Positions 7,522-16,210 of a stretch of DNA of 64,000 bases are shown piece after piece; within the stretch, counting starts at the first letter, position 1; every line of letters starts with the position of its first letter. Origin of the DNA: Prevotella jejuni (GTDB lineage: Bacteria > Bacteroidota > Bacteroidia > Bacteroidales > Bacteroidaceae); NCBI RefSeq assembly GCF_900187995.1, contig NZ_FZNZ01000013.1, positions 1 through 64,000 of the forward strand, given 5' to 3'. The translations under genes were made by a program, and so were the position numbers. Under the pieces are notes generated by a model. It did not search any database, was not told where the DNA came from, and worked only from the letters and a program-made list of their open reading frames with translations.

Positions 7522-8569
7522 AAATGATTATTTTTGTTGAATATATTTTTCTGTTACTATCATATCCTTTTTCCCATTTGTATTTACCCGGATAGGCAAG
7601 TTCAAGGCGTCGTTCTACTTGTTTTAGACCTATTCCGTGGCCGTTTCTTTCGGCTTCTTCCTTAGGGTAATTACTGTTTTCTATAGAGAAAACAATCTTT
7701 TCATTATTTGCATCTAACCTTATATGGATAAAGTTCTTGTGCTCTGGACTAATTCCATGTTTAAAGGCATTCTCCAAGAGTGAGATAAATATCATCGGAG
7801 CAACATGTATGTTACAGTTAGAAGGAATGTTACACTGACGTTTAATCTCCACATTCTCTGGTATACGTATCATCATTAAATCAACGTAGTTGTGTAAGAA
7901 CTCTACCTCTTCTTTTAAGCATACGTATGGTTGTTGATTGTCGTAGAGAATATGCCTTAACATCTTTGATAGGTCTATAATCGCCTTTTGTGCCTTTTCG
8001 GTGTCAAAGGCTGTTAGCGCATAGATATTATTCATTGTGTTAAGCAAGAAATGAGGATTGACTTGTTGACGTAGGTTTACCAACTCGGCTTTTGTCATTG
8101 CGGTCTCTGCCTCACGCTTCTCCTTTTCAGCTTTCGACCATCTTTGTGCCATCTGTATTGAGGTGGCAACACCAGCACAGATGCTTAAATTGAAGATGTT
8201 ACGGATGATGAAGAACAAGTGTGGGTATAATTCCTTGTTTTCTACATATATCTGATATGGATAACTCAGTAAGTCTTGCTCGCTTGAGGTATAGTACAAC
8301 AATCCATGTTGCATGACAGACAAGGATACAATGAGTAGAGTATTAATTATCCAAAATTCCTTTTTACGTCCTTTCAGTAAGATGGGGGCAAGTACAAAGT
8401 AGTTGATATATGCGACAACCATCATGGATAGTGGGATTATATATAATGAAAGGTCGTTCTGCCAAGATGTATGTCCACTCGGTGCATACAAGATGGGGAT
8501 GAGGAAAAGTGGAACCCAAATAATTATTTGGCCCCAAAAGCTTTTGAATATGTTTATTTGTTTCCTCAT
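7496..8569 (-). CDS. LytS/YehU-type sensor histidine kinase
   Basis: 357 residues. Four hydrophobic segments fill residues 12-140, then a coiled linker (residues 143-170), the His_kinase domain with H173 in LRQQVNPHFLLNTMNNIYAL, and a HATPase domain whose N box is LLENAFKHGI and G box NGHGIGLKQVERRL. It autophosphorylates and passes phosphate to D55 of the downstream LytTR regulator. No periplasmic sensing domain is present, so the signal probably enters through the membrane helices. Same operon as the regulator (26-bp overlap). Confidence 0.92.
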   Translation of the reverse strand: MRKQINIFKSFWGQIIIWVPLFLIPILYAPSGHTSWQNDLSLYIIPLSMMVVAYINYFVLAPILLKGRKKEFWIINTLLIVSLSVMQHGLLYYTSSEQDLLSYPYQIYVENKELYPHLFFIIRNIFNLSICAGVATSIQMAQRWSKAEKEKREAETAMTKAELVNLRQQVNPHFLLNTMNNIYALTAFDTEKAQKAIIDLSKMLRHILYDNQQPYVCLKEEVEFLHNYVDLMMIRIPENVEIKRQCNIPSNCNIHVAPMIFISLLENAFKHGISPEHKNFIHIRLDANNEKIVFSIENSNYPKEEAERNGHGIGLKQVERRLELAYPGKYKWEKGYDSNRKIYSTKIIIYDTKLYNH

Positions 8570-8608
8570 TTACTACCTTTGTTTGTCTATATAATCTATA
8601 TCTGCAAA

Positions 8609-8616
8609 CAAAGGTA
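8609..8616 (-). promoter_or_regulatory. -7 box of the LytS/LytR operon
   Basis: TACCTTTG on the minus strand, about 40 bp before the kinase start codon. The -33 region is T-rich but lacks a clean TTTG. Confidence 0.5.
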
Positions 8617-8729
8617 ATAAAACTTTTTGTAAAATAAAATGTATTGATAGATTATATGAGAAATATTTACATTAACCTATGATAATGTATATACAAAAGC
8701 CCACTAATTAACTTATTTTTTGTAATCTA

Positions 8730-8791
8730 ACTACCCTAAAAGACACTTAATAGCTCCTCTTCTATATTAGTTTTTCATCTTTTAGGGTAGT
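8730..8791. repeat. 14-bp inverted repeat downstream of ribE
   Basis: Arms 8730-8743 (ACTACCCTAAAAGA) and 8778-8791 are perfectly complementary. It lies 34 nt past the ribE stop and may act as its transcript 3' end, although no T-tract follows on the minus strand. Confidence 0.5.
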
Positions 8792-8824
8792 CTAATCGTA
8801 TTCTAATAAAAATGTTTACAATAC

Positions 8825-9430
8825 CTATTGTGATAAACGGTTTAATCTTGCAATATATTTGCCGAGTATATCGAACTCAATGTTTACGATTGACCCAATA
8901 GAAATGTCTGCAAAATTTGTGTTTTCACGTGTGTAAGGGATGATTGCAACCTTAAAGCTATCTTCTGTTGGTTCACAAACGGTGAGTGAAACACCATTCA
9001 CTGTAACCGAGCCTTTGTCTACTGTAAAATAGCCACGTTGTGCCATCTCTCGTTTGTAAGGATATTTAAAGGTGAAATAGGTGCTTCCGTCTGCATCTTC
9101 CATGTTGATACATTCGGCTGTCTGGTCTACATGACCTTGTACGATGTGCCCGTCTAATCTGCCATTCATAATCATAGAACGCTCTATGTTTACACGATCT
9201 CCCACCTTAAGCAATCCTAAGTTCGAACGTTCAAGAGTCTCTTTCATTGCGGTAACCGTATAAGTGTCGTCTTGAAAACGGACTACCGTGAGGCACACGC
9301 CATTGTGAGCAATACTTTGATCAATCTTCAATTCTTTCGTAAACGAACATTTGAAAGTGAAGTGGATATTCTCTTGTTCATGTTCAATTCCTGTAAGAAT
9401 TGCCATTTCTTCTACTATTCCTGAGAACAT
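8825..9430 (-). CDS. ribE: Riboflavin synthase, alpha subunit
   Basis: 201 residues, the normal length. Opens with MFSGIVEEMA and contains two lumazine-binding repeats: residues 1-95 (NGVCLTVV in the first) and 96-190 (VNGVSLTVCEP in the second). Converts two molecules of 6,7-dimethyl-8-ribityllumazine to riboflavin. It stands alone, without other rib genes beside it. The first repeat has SIAHNGVCLTV, the typical active-site loop. No FMN riboswitch consensus is seen in its 130-nt leader. A separate structured RNA with its own terminator lies further upstream on the same strand. Confidence 0.95.
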   Translation of the reverse strand: MFSGIVEEMAILTGIEHEQENIHFTFKCSFTKELKIDQSIAHNGVCLTVVRFQDDTYTVTAMKETLERSNLGLLKVGDRVNIERSMIMNGRLDGHIVQGHVDQTAECINMEDADGSTYFTFKYPYKREMAQRGYFTVDKGSVTVNGVSLTVCEPTEDSFKVAIIPYTRENTNFADISIGSIVNIEFDILGKYIARLNRLSQ

Positions 9431-9555
9431 AGCTAAAGTTTTTTTTATTTCCTGTAAGATGTTTGTAAACCCGTATATACGTATTATTTGAAGGTTTTTA
9501 TTGATTCACAGGCTCCTTATAGGAAATTAAGTTGTACATATATCTTTACTTTGAA

Positions 9556-9829
9556 AATTGAAAAAGGTGAGGTACCACTTTGGAACCCCACCTCAATCCC
9601 TCTTCTTATCAGAAATGGGAAATAGAAAAGTCGTATCGACGATGTGATGAAAAGTCCGAGTATCAATGATAAGAGAGCTCCTCGTCTTTGTAATCCACTG
9701 GCCTTGCGGCTTAGTCGCTAAGATGCGTTTTATGTGGCCCGCCATTAACAAAAGAAGTCATCTCGGGTTTTCTAATTTATTTGATGACTATCCCGATCGA
9801 ATCGATACGACTAAGTCTGTATCCTTTCT
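9556..9829 (-). ncRNA. Candidate structured RNA of about 270 nt, unknown family
   Basis: On the minus strand a near-consensus promoter (9835-9866) precedes about 270 nt that ends in a terminator. An 11-bp perfect closing stem joins 9802-9812 to 9629-9639. Inside lie a hairpin CTTAG-CGA-CTAAG (9710-9722), a 7-bp stem between 9783-9789 and 9756-9762, and an overlapping 5-bp pairing between 9792-9796 and 9763-9767 that would be alternative to it. No start codon with a sensible ORF is present. The layout fits a free-standing regulatory RNA (6S-like or novel) or, less likely, a long attenuator for ribE. I do not recognise RNase P RNA, tmRNA, SRP RNA or an FMN aptamer in it. Confidence 0.65.
9557..9593 (-). 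terminator. Rho-independent terminator of the structured RNA
   Basis: Minus-strand arms AGGTGGGGTTCCA (9581-9593) and TGGTACCTCACCT (9565-9577) pair with two mismatches around a 3-nt loop and are followed by TTTTTC. It separates the RNA from ribE. Confidence 0.65.
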
Positions 9830-9834
9830 GCCTG

Positions 9835-9866
9835 CAAAGTTAGTATAAAGATTTTTATCTTCCAAA
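9835..9866 (-). promoter_or_regulatory. Promoter of the structured RNA
   Basis: Minus strand TTTG (9863-9866), 20 nt, TAACTTTG (9835-9842): an excellent fit to the Bacteroidota housekeeping promoter. Expected start near 9828. Confidence 0.7.
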
Positions 9867-10500
9867 CATTTTATACTTAAAAGTAATTACTTTATTGATA
9901 GCAAATCACAGTCGTTTATACCGATGATGATCTCTGTCATGAGCGGAGAATTGTTAGATAATAGAACGGATTGAACACCATAATGATGCTTTTAGTCTTT
10001 CTTGTTTATTGTTTGTTTGATACTAACTGTTTGATTATTATTTCTTTATATTTAGTTGTTTCTTGTACGGTTTACGCTTCTGATATTGAAAGTGGTGTAC
10101 GAGTTTTGTCTTATGTTTGCGCCTGTTCTTGTGTGGTTTTCGTTTCTGATATTAGAAGAGGTTGTTCCGTTATATGTGATGTAATAGCTTATAAATGTAA
10201 AAAAGGATAGTAATTCCTTTACTTTTCCACTGATGGTTTCACTATTCACTCAACTTGTTCTTTCTCTTTCTCTTTCCTCGCAAGGGTAATTTGATTAGTG
10301 AGGTTTGTCCTTTAAAAGCTGCCTTACTCCTCTATCCGAACTGACGGCCGCTGATTGGAAGGGTGTGATGAAGATTGGAGTAGTATGCGAGGTTAGCCCT
10401 ATAAAACTTTTGGTAAATGGGCAATTAACGCTAACCAGGGAGACTGAATTTGTAGAGATTTTTCGGTAATCACTCTCTTCTTATTTCGGAAAGGGGCTGG
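9867..10500. other. Gene-poor stretch with imperfect internal duplication
   Basis: Between 10052 and 10185 two segments of about 50 nt are similar (both contain TTCTGATATT followed by GAA/AGA and GTTGT-type sequence). An open frame of 79 codons at 9971-10210 spans them, but its composition (Cys/Val-rich with no family resemblance) and lack of a start signal make it doubtful. I see no other gene here. Confidence 0.4.
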
Positions 10501-10508
10501 AGACGATG

Positions 10509-10630
10509 ATAGAAGAGGCCTTTCTCTGTTCAAGAATATGCCCTTCTTGCATATAGAAGACGCCCTTCTTGAGGCAAGAAGGGCGTCTTCTTTAACGCTG
10601 TATGTAAAGCATTGAATATCTGTAGATTAT
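10509..10630 (+). repeat. Dispersed hairpin repeat, copy A
   Basis: Starts ATAGAAGAGGCC and carries a perfect 15-bp palindrome (GAAGACGCCCTTCTT at 10556-10570, loop GAGGC, complement 10576-10590). Closely related copies lie at 20739 and 35951 in the same orientation. It is non-coding and flanked by sequence shared between copies for over 100 bp. Confidence 0.8.
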
Positions 10631-10911
10631 ATTTTTCCTTATAGAGGATGTTTTATCCGTATTTTGAGATGGTTTAGAATGATACTGTGTAAAGGTATTT
10701 TACTGCTATAATGATTCCTACAAAGTGTGGAGTAGTTACCAAAATTATCATGTGAAGAGGTTGACGAAAGTAGTAGGATACTTTCGTCTCACACAGTGAA
10801 ATATTACATTTTGCACACGTGTAGAGCCACAGACAAGTACCCTCAACCCCTCTCTGAGTCAATGAGCATTAATCGAAGAGGAGTAAGGATGGGGAAAGTG
10901 GCTACTAAGTT

Positions 10912-10970
10912 ACCCCTATAAGATGCTGATAAAAGGTTAATACTAACCATACAGCTCCTCTTATAGGGGT
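10912..10970. repeat. 11-bp inverted repeat downstream of lpd
   Basis: ACCCCTATAAG (10912-10922) and its complement (10960-10970) lie 64 nt past the lpd stop on the minus strand. It may be the 3' end structure of the gcv/lpd transcripts but has no T-tract. Confidence 0.45.
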
Positions 10971-11033
10971 TAGCTCATTAGTTATAAGATTGTCGGAAAT
11001 ATCTGAACTATTGCTTGAAAGTCCCGATGAACC

Positions 11034-12398
11034 TTAAATAAGTGCATCTTGAAGAATCTCACCTAATGTAGGATGAATGTGAATGATGTCACGTATCTGT
11101 TCCAACTTAGCGTTACAATTCATCAATGCCGCAACCTCCTGAATAAGATCAGCAGAGTGTGCACCAAAGCAATGAGCCCCGAGAATAGTACCGTCTTCAG
11201 CAAAGAGAATCTTTATCATACCTTCAGTCTCTTCCATACTTAGGGCTTTTCCATTAGCTCGATAGAAACCCTTCCGAGTTGTGTATGCAATCTCTTCGCC
11301 TTTGCATTGGTCTTCAGTCTTACCGACACAAGCTGCTTCTGGATAGGTGAAGATAGCGGATGGCATTATGTCAAGGCGGATATCATCTTTCTTCTTAAGT
11401 ATATGATTGACTGCTCGGAACCCTTGGAATGTTGCCGCATGAGCTAACATTTGACGTGCATTAACGTCACCAATGGCATAGATTCCTTTTATATTGGTCT
11501 CCATATTGTCGTTTACAACAACAGCTCTACCATTTGTTTCTATCCCAGTTGACTCAAGACCAATATTGTCGATATTAGCTTGTCTACCCGTAGCAATCAA
11601 TACAAGGTCGGTTTCTACGCTTGTCTCTTTCCCCTTCTTATCAAATATTACGGTTGTATGGGCTTGCTCATTTTCTGAAGGAGGTACAATCTTCTTAACT
11701 GCACTTTGCATATAGAAGGTTACACCTCTCTTCTCTAATATCTTTCTCAAGCGCTTTGCAATGTCGCTATCAATAGGGGGGAGACATTCCTTCATGAACT
11801 CTATGACAGTAACCTCACTACCAAAAGCAGAGAAGGCTGACGCAAACTCCATTCCTATCACGCCTGCTCCTATGATGGTAAGACGCTTAGGAAGCTTTGG
11901 AATAGAGAGTAGTTCGGTGGAGGTAACAATGTTCTGTGCTGTTTCATCTTGTTTCAAGAAGTCTTCCTCAGTCATGAAAGGTGGCATCTTTGAGCGTGAA
12001 CCAGTAGCAATGATGATATACTCGGCCTCTATCTGTTCGCTATTCACTTCGACAACATGGTCAGATACAAAGCGAGCTTCCCCTTTTATGAATGTTATAC
12101 CAGGTTGACTCAGTAAGGCCTCTACGCCATCTCGGAGCTGACCCATAACTCCCTCTTTTCTCTCCATGACTTTTGTGAAATCTAGTGGGGGAGGTGTGTT
12201 GTAAAGCGAAGACCCAATGAGATGTATTTCAGCGTCATGTGCAAGACACTTTGTTGGTATACAACCTGAGTTAAGGCATGTTCCACCAGGTTGTCCTTTC
12301 TCGATAATCGTTACTTCCAGACCGTTTTGTGCAGCATAGGAAGCGGTCCGGTAACCGCCAGGTCCCGAACCGATTATTAATAGATTTGTCTTTTTCAT
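11034..12398 (-). CDS. lpdA: Dihydrolipoyl dehydrogenase
   Basis: 454 residues. FAD-binding GSGPGGYRTA near the N-terminus, redox-active disulphide GGTCLNSGCIPTK (residues 39-51), NAD-binding GAGVIGMEFASAF, second FAD motif YAIGDV, and the C-terminal His-Glu pair in HIHPTLGE. It reoxidises dihydrolipoamide on the H protein of the glycine cleavage system (L protein), using NAD. It follows gcvPB on the same strand after a 331-bp gap, so it may be expressed from its own promoter. It could also serve a 2-oxoacid dehydrogenase encoded elsewhere. Confidence 0.95.
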   Translation of the reverse strand: MKKTNLLIIGSGPGGYRTASYAAQNGLEVTIIEKGQPGGTCLNSGCIPTKCLAHDAEIHLIGSSLYNTPPPLDFTKVMERKEGVMGQLRDGVEALLSQPGITFIKGEARFVSDHVVEVNSEQIEAEYIIIATGSRSKMPPFMTEEDFLKQDETAQNIVTSTELLSIPKLPKRLTIIGAGVIGMEFASAFSAFGSEVTVIEFMKECLPPIDSDIAKRLRKILEKRGVTFYMQSAVKKIVPPSENEQAHTTVIFDKKGKETSVETDLVLIATGRQANIDNIGLESTGIETNGRAVVVNDNMETNIKGIYAIGDVNARQMLAHAATFQGFRAVNHILKKKDDIRLDIMPSAIFTYPEAACVGKTEDQCKGEEIAYTTRKGFYRANGKALSMEETEGMIKILFAEDGTILGAHCFGAHSADLIQEVAALMNCNAKLEQIRDIIHIHPTLGEILQDALI

Positions 12399-12729
12399 AT
12401 TCAGTCTCTATTATAGAGTTAGAGTGTTTAATGTATAGTTTTATGTTTACTGTTGGCTGATAACACTTTAATAAGGATATCTTTTCGCATGTTAGTCTTC
12501 GGTAGTAGTTCCATTTTTCTACTAACATCTTACTTCCGCTATGTACTTATCTTACATGGTGTTAAGTCTACATTCCTGTCGTGTTTGCTATACGCAACAC
12601 ACATGCAGAATGTGAGCACATCGCTTGAAGATAGTTGAGCGGGCCACTATTAGTATAATATAATAAGGTGGCTAATGCCGATATCGACTAACATCTGCGA
12701 GATTTATTTACCAAACAGTACTCCTATTT
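12399..12729. other. Intergenic gap between gcvPB and lpdA
   Basis: 331 bp without a supportable gene. It presumably holds the lpdA leader and any lpdA promoter, but I find no strong TAnnTTTG element on the minus strand and no riboswitch consensus. Confidence 0.4.
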
Positions 12730-14220
12730 CTATACACTCTCTTCTGTGTCGTTGATAAGCTGACGATAAGTAAGGATAGGATGCTTGGCAGCAAGCACAT
12801 CATCCACACGTCCGATAGGAGTGTTGTAAGGTGCTCCTTTAACCAACTCTGGGTTTTCACGAGCCTCTTTAGCAATGATATGCATCACTTCGATAAATCC
12901 ATCAATCGTGTCTTTGCTCTCTGTTTCGGTAGGCTCAATCATCATAGCCTCATGGAACAGAAGTGGGAAATAGATTGTTGGGGCATGATAACCATAGTCG
13001 AGCAAGCGTTTAGCTACATCCATTGTCGTAACCCCTGTACTCTTGTCCTTTAAGCCATCGAATACAAACTCATGCTTACAAAGTGTGTCAATAGGAAGTT
13101 CGTAATCATCCTTTAGACATTCCTTGATATAGTTAGCACTCAGTGTTGCAAACGGTCCCACCTCTTTTATATGCTTCTTACCAAGTGTGAGGATATATGT
13201 ATAGGCACGGAGGATAACAAGGAAATTACCGAGATAACCACTGATACGGATGTTTGCTGTTGAGAACTCTTCTGTATTCTCTGAGTCTTCAATGACAAAT
13301 CCGTCCTTTGTCTTGCTTACATGTGGCTTTGGAAGGAATGGTATCAGTTTCTCACAAACACCAACAGGGCCTGCGCCTGGTCCACCACCACCATGAGGGG
13401 TAGAGAATGTCTTATGGAGATTGAGGTGGATAACATCAAAGCCCATGTCTCCTGGGCGTGCTGCTCCTAACAGTGGGTTGAGGTTAGCACCATCATAGTA
13501 GAGTAAACCACCACACTCATGAATGAGCTTAGCAATCTCAGGAATATCTTTCTCGAATAGTCCTAACGTGTTAGGATTGGTCATCATCATTCCTGCAATG
13601 TCGTCACCTAAGAGTGGTCTTAAGTCGTTTACGTCAACAAGACCATCCGATGTACTCTTTACCTCTACTATTTCTAATCCACAAACAGCGGCTGATGCGG
13701 GGTTAGTTCCGTGTGCAGAGTCAGGTACAATAACTTTTGTACGTTTCTTGTCACCACGCTGCTGATGATAAGAAGCAATGAGCATCAAACCCGTAAGTTC
13801 GCCATGTGCACCAGCGTATGGGTTGAGTGTGACGTCAGCCATACCTGTGATAGAAGCAAGTGCACGCTGGATATTATACTCCACTTCCAATGCTCCTTGC
13901 ACTGTTTCAATAGGTTGATGAGGGTGCAAGTCAGTGAATGATGCCATAGATGCGACCTCTTCGTTAATGACAGGATTATATTTCATTGTGCAAGAGCCCA
14001 ATGGATAGAATCCATTGTCTACACCAAAGTTGTTTTCGCTATGGTTGGTATAATGACGCACAACGGTCATTTCGTCACATTCTGGTAGCTCAGCATCCTT
14101 CTCTCTCTTGCAGAAATCGGGTAGAGTATGATGTCCAAATTGATTTTCTGGGAGGCTGTAAGCACGTCTTCCTGAGTGTGATAACTCAAAAATCAGATTG
14201 CCATATAGTTTATTGTTCAT
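12730..14220 (-). CDS. gcvPB: Glycine dehydrogenase (decarboxylating) subunit 2
   Basis: 496 residues, the catalytic half of the split P protein. The PLP lysine lies in HLNLHKTFSTPHGGGGPGAG, and DSAHGTNPASAA binds the cofactor phosphate. With GcvPA it decarboxylates glycine and transfers aminomethyl to the lipoyl arm of GcvH. Starts 31 bp after gcvPA ends on the minus strand, so the two subunits are co-transcribed. The C-terminal part is intact and length is normal for the two-subunit form. Confidence 0.95.
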   Translation of the reverse strand: MNNKLYGNLIFELSHSGRRAYSLPENQFGHHTLPDFCKREKDAELPECDEMTVVRHYTNHSENNFGVDNGFYPLGSCTMKYNPVINEEVASMASFTDLHPHQPIETVQGALEVEYNIQRALASITGMADVTLNPYAGAHGELTGLMLIASYHQQRGDKKRTKVIVPDSAHGTNPASAAVCGLEIVEVKSTSDGLVDVNDLRPLLGDDIAGMMMTNPNTLGLFEKDIPEIAKLIHECGGLLYYDGANLNPLLGAARPGDMGFDVIHLNLHKTFSTPHGGGGPGAGPVGVCEKLIPFLPKPHVSKTKDGFVIEDSENTEEFSTANIRISGYLGNFLVILRAYTYILTLGKKHIKEVGPFATLSANYIKECLKDDYELPIDTLCKHEFVFDGLKDKSTGVTTMDVAKRLLDYGYHAPTIYFPLLFHEAMMIEPTETESKDTIDGFIEVMHIIAKEARENPELVKGAPYNTPIGRVDDVLAAKHPILTYRQLINDTEESV

Positions 14221-14251
14221 TGTTGTTTAGATTTAGAAAGACATGGTGTTA

Positions 14252-15562
14252 CTATAATAATCCGACGAGTGTGTCAATCTCCTCTTTAGTTCGTTTCTCT
14301 GTAACGGCAATAAGGAGTTTGTCATCATCAACCTTTATTCCTGGGAGAATACCCTGCTGTATAGCCTTATTGAAGAACTTGTCGCGGTCTTCAACGTGCA
14401 CAAGGAACTCGTTAAAGAAAGGCTTGTCGTAAACAAGTTTAACTCTTTTAGAATTAAGGAGTTGCTCGCAAAGATAATGAGCAGCATCGTAACTTATCTG
14501 CGCTGCCTCTTTCAAGCCTTCTTTTCCCATTATGCTCATGTAGATAGTAGCATAAAGAGCCATCAAGCTCTGGTTAGAACAGATGTTGGAAGTAGCCTTC
14601 TGTCGACGGATATGCTGCTCACGTGCTTGCAAAGTAAGGGCAAATACGCGTTGACCACGACTATCCACTGTCTTACCAACGATACGTCCTGGGAGTTTAC
14701 GCATAAGCTTTTCTGTTGAACACATATAACCTGCGTAAGGTCCACCAAAGCCCATTGGCAATCCAAGACTTTGAATATCACCGACAGCAATGTCCGCATT
14801 CCACTCCTTTGGAGTCTTTAGTAAGGCGAGGTCGGCAGTAACACTATTAATGATGAATAGTGCTTTCTTATCATGACAGGTGTCTGCAAAGCCCGTGAAA
14901 TCTTCAATGATTCCATATCGATTAGGCTGCTGTACGATGACACCAGCTACACCTCCTTCTTGCATCCTTGCCTCTAAGTCGGCATGTGATGTTACACCAT
15001 CAACGGCCTTGATGGCTTCCAGTTTGATGCCATGGAAGTGTGCGTATGTTTTTAATACACCAATGATATCTTTGCACAACGTTTCAGAATAGAGCACTGT
15101 ATCAGCTTTTTTCGCATTGTCAAAAGCCACCATCATAGCCTCAGCAGTGGCAGTAGTGCCTTCATACATGGATGCATTGGCAATGTCCATACCTGTAAGT
15201 TCTGCCATCATACTTTGGAACTCAAATATATAATGGAGTGTGCCTTGTGATATTTCAGCTTGATAAGGTGTATATGAAGTTAAGAACTCAGAGCGACTTA
15301 GAAGGTGATTGATAACGCTTGGAGCGTAATGGTCGTACACTCCACCACCTGCAAAGCAAGTCAGTTTATTGTTCTTTTGACCGAGTTTCTCGAAGAACTT
15401 GCGTATTTCTAACTCGCTCATCGTGTCAGGGAGGTCATAGTCTCCCTTAAAACGGATACTCTCTGGTACCTCTGCATAAAGCTCATTAAGGTTCTTTATG
15501 CCGACACGTTCAAGCATCTGTTGGATATCCTCACTTGTATGAGGTAAGAATTTATGGATCAT
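14252..15562 (-). CDS. gcvPA: Glycine dehydrogenase (decarboxylating) subunit 1
   Basis: 436 residues from the ATG at 15562 (MIHKFLPHTSEDIQQML), which matches the family N-terminus. An upstream in-frame ATG at 15673 would run through an intergenic hairpin and is rejected. Contains CFAGGGVYDHYAPSVINHLLSRSEFLTSYTPYQ-type signature (split here: FAGGGVYDHY, SEFLTSYTPYQAE) and SLGLPMGFGGPYAGYM. It is the non-PLP-binding partner of GcvPB in the P protein. Lies 129 bp after gcvH. Confidence 0.95.
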   Translation of the reverse strand: MIHKFLPHTSEDIQQMLERVGIKNLNELYAEVPESIRFKGDYDLPDTMSELEIRKFFEKLGQKNNKLTCFAGGGVYDHYAPSVINHLLSRSEFLTSYTPYQAEISQGTLHYIFEFQSMMAELTGMDIANASMYEGTTATAEAMMVAFDNAKKADTVLYSETLCKDIIGVLKTYAHFHGIKLEAIKAVDGVTSHADLEARMQEGGVAGVIVQQPNRYGIIEDFTGFADTCHDKKALFIINSVTADLALLKTPKEWNADIAVGDIQSLGLPMGFGGPYAGYMCSTEKLMRKLPGRIVGKTVDSRGQRVFALTLQAREQHIRRQKATSNICSNQSLMALYATIYMSIMGKEGLKEAAQISYDAAHYLCEQLLNSKRVKLVYDKPFFNEFLVHVEDRDKFFNKAIQQGILPGIKVDDDKLLIAVTEKRTKEEIDTLVGLL

Positions 15563-15607
15563 TTGTTTAGGACTGATTAGGTTAGTGTAGGCTGTTATAT
15601 TAAGGAG

Positions 15608-15672
15608 GTGAGCGTTTATAAGTGAGGATAGGCTGTTCTTCTCTTCAGCTATTCTGTACCTATAAACGCCCA
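15608..15672 (-). repeat. Hairpin between gcvH and gcvPA
   Basis: Nine perfect base pairs (15612-15620 with 15661-15669) extended by GTG/CAC after a mismatch, around a 40-nt loop with a smaller inner stem. No T-tract. It may stabilise the upstream message or mark an mRNA processing site. Confidence 0.45.
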
Positions 15673-15691
15673 CGTAGGGTGTTATAGGACT

Positions 15692-16072
15692 TTACTCAGC
15701 GCAGAACTCCTCGTATGCCTTTGCATCCATAAGGTTCTTAAGTTCGGCTGTGTCTGAGAGTTCAACCTTTATGATCCAGTTTTCGTAAGCGTCTTTATTC
15801 AGCAAACCTGGCTCATCCTCCAAGTTCTCATTTACTTCAATGACCTTACCAGAAACAGGGGCTTTGAGGTCGGAAGCGGCCTTCACGCTTTCAATAGCAC
15901 CGAAATCATCGTCTATTTCAATGTCGTCATCAACATCAGGCATATCCACATAGACAACATTACCTAATGCGTGCTGTGCATAATCGGTAATTCCAATATA
16001 GCCAATGTTACCTACTACTTTAACAAATTCGTGTGACTCAGAATAATAGAGTCCTTCAATTACTTTTGCCAT
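15692..16072 (-). CDS. gcvH: Glycine cleavage system H protein
   Basis: 126 residues, the usual length. Single lipoyl domain with the lipoylated lysine K64 in GAIESVKAASDLKAPVSG. It shuttles the aminomethyl group between P and T proteins and is reoxidised by Lpd. Placed between gcvT and gcvPA on the minus strand. Confidence 0.97.
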   Translation of the reverse strand: MAKVIEGLYYSESHEFVKVVGNIGYIGITDYAQHALGNVVYVDMPDVDDDIEIDDDFGAIESVKAASDLKAPVSGKVIEVNENLEDEPGLLNKDAYENWIIKVELSDTAELKNLMDAKAYEEFCAE

Positions 16073-16120
16073 AATATGTATGTTTATGATTGTTTATTAG
16101 TTATCTTATATATGCGGGAC

Positions 16121-16185
16121 GGATTATATTGATATTATGTATAGTCATTCTTTTTTATAAAGACTATTCAATTTCAATATAATCC
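16121..16185 (-). repeat. Hairpin between gcvT and gcvH
   Basis: GGATTATATTG (16121-16131) pairs with 16175-16185 over 11 bp, with a nested ATAGTC/GACTAT stem (16141-16146 with 16162-16167). It is similar in placement to the hairpin in the next intergenic gap of this operon. Confidence 0.5.
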
Positions 16186-16210
16186 TCCCATTATTGTTTC
16201 TTATCAGACC

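Noticed and set aside
9756..9796. H-type pseudoknot in the structured RNA
   Set aside because: The two pairings cross but one connecting loop would have zero nucleotides, which is sterically implausible; they are better read as alternatives.
9431..9829. FMN riboswitch upstream of ribE
   Set aside because: None of the conserved RFN-element blocks could be found; the structured RNA here has its own terminator well before ribE.
9971..10210. 79-codon open frame as a gene
   Set aside because: Unusual composition, internal duplication and no start signal or family resemblance.
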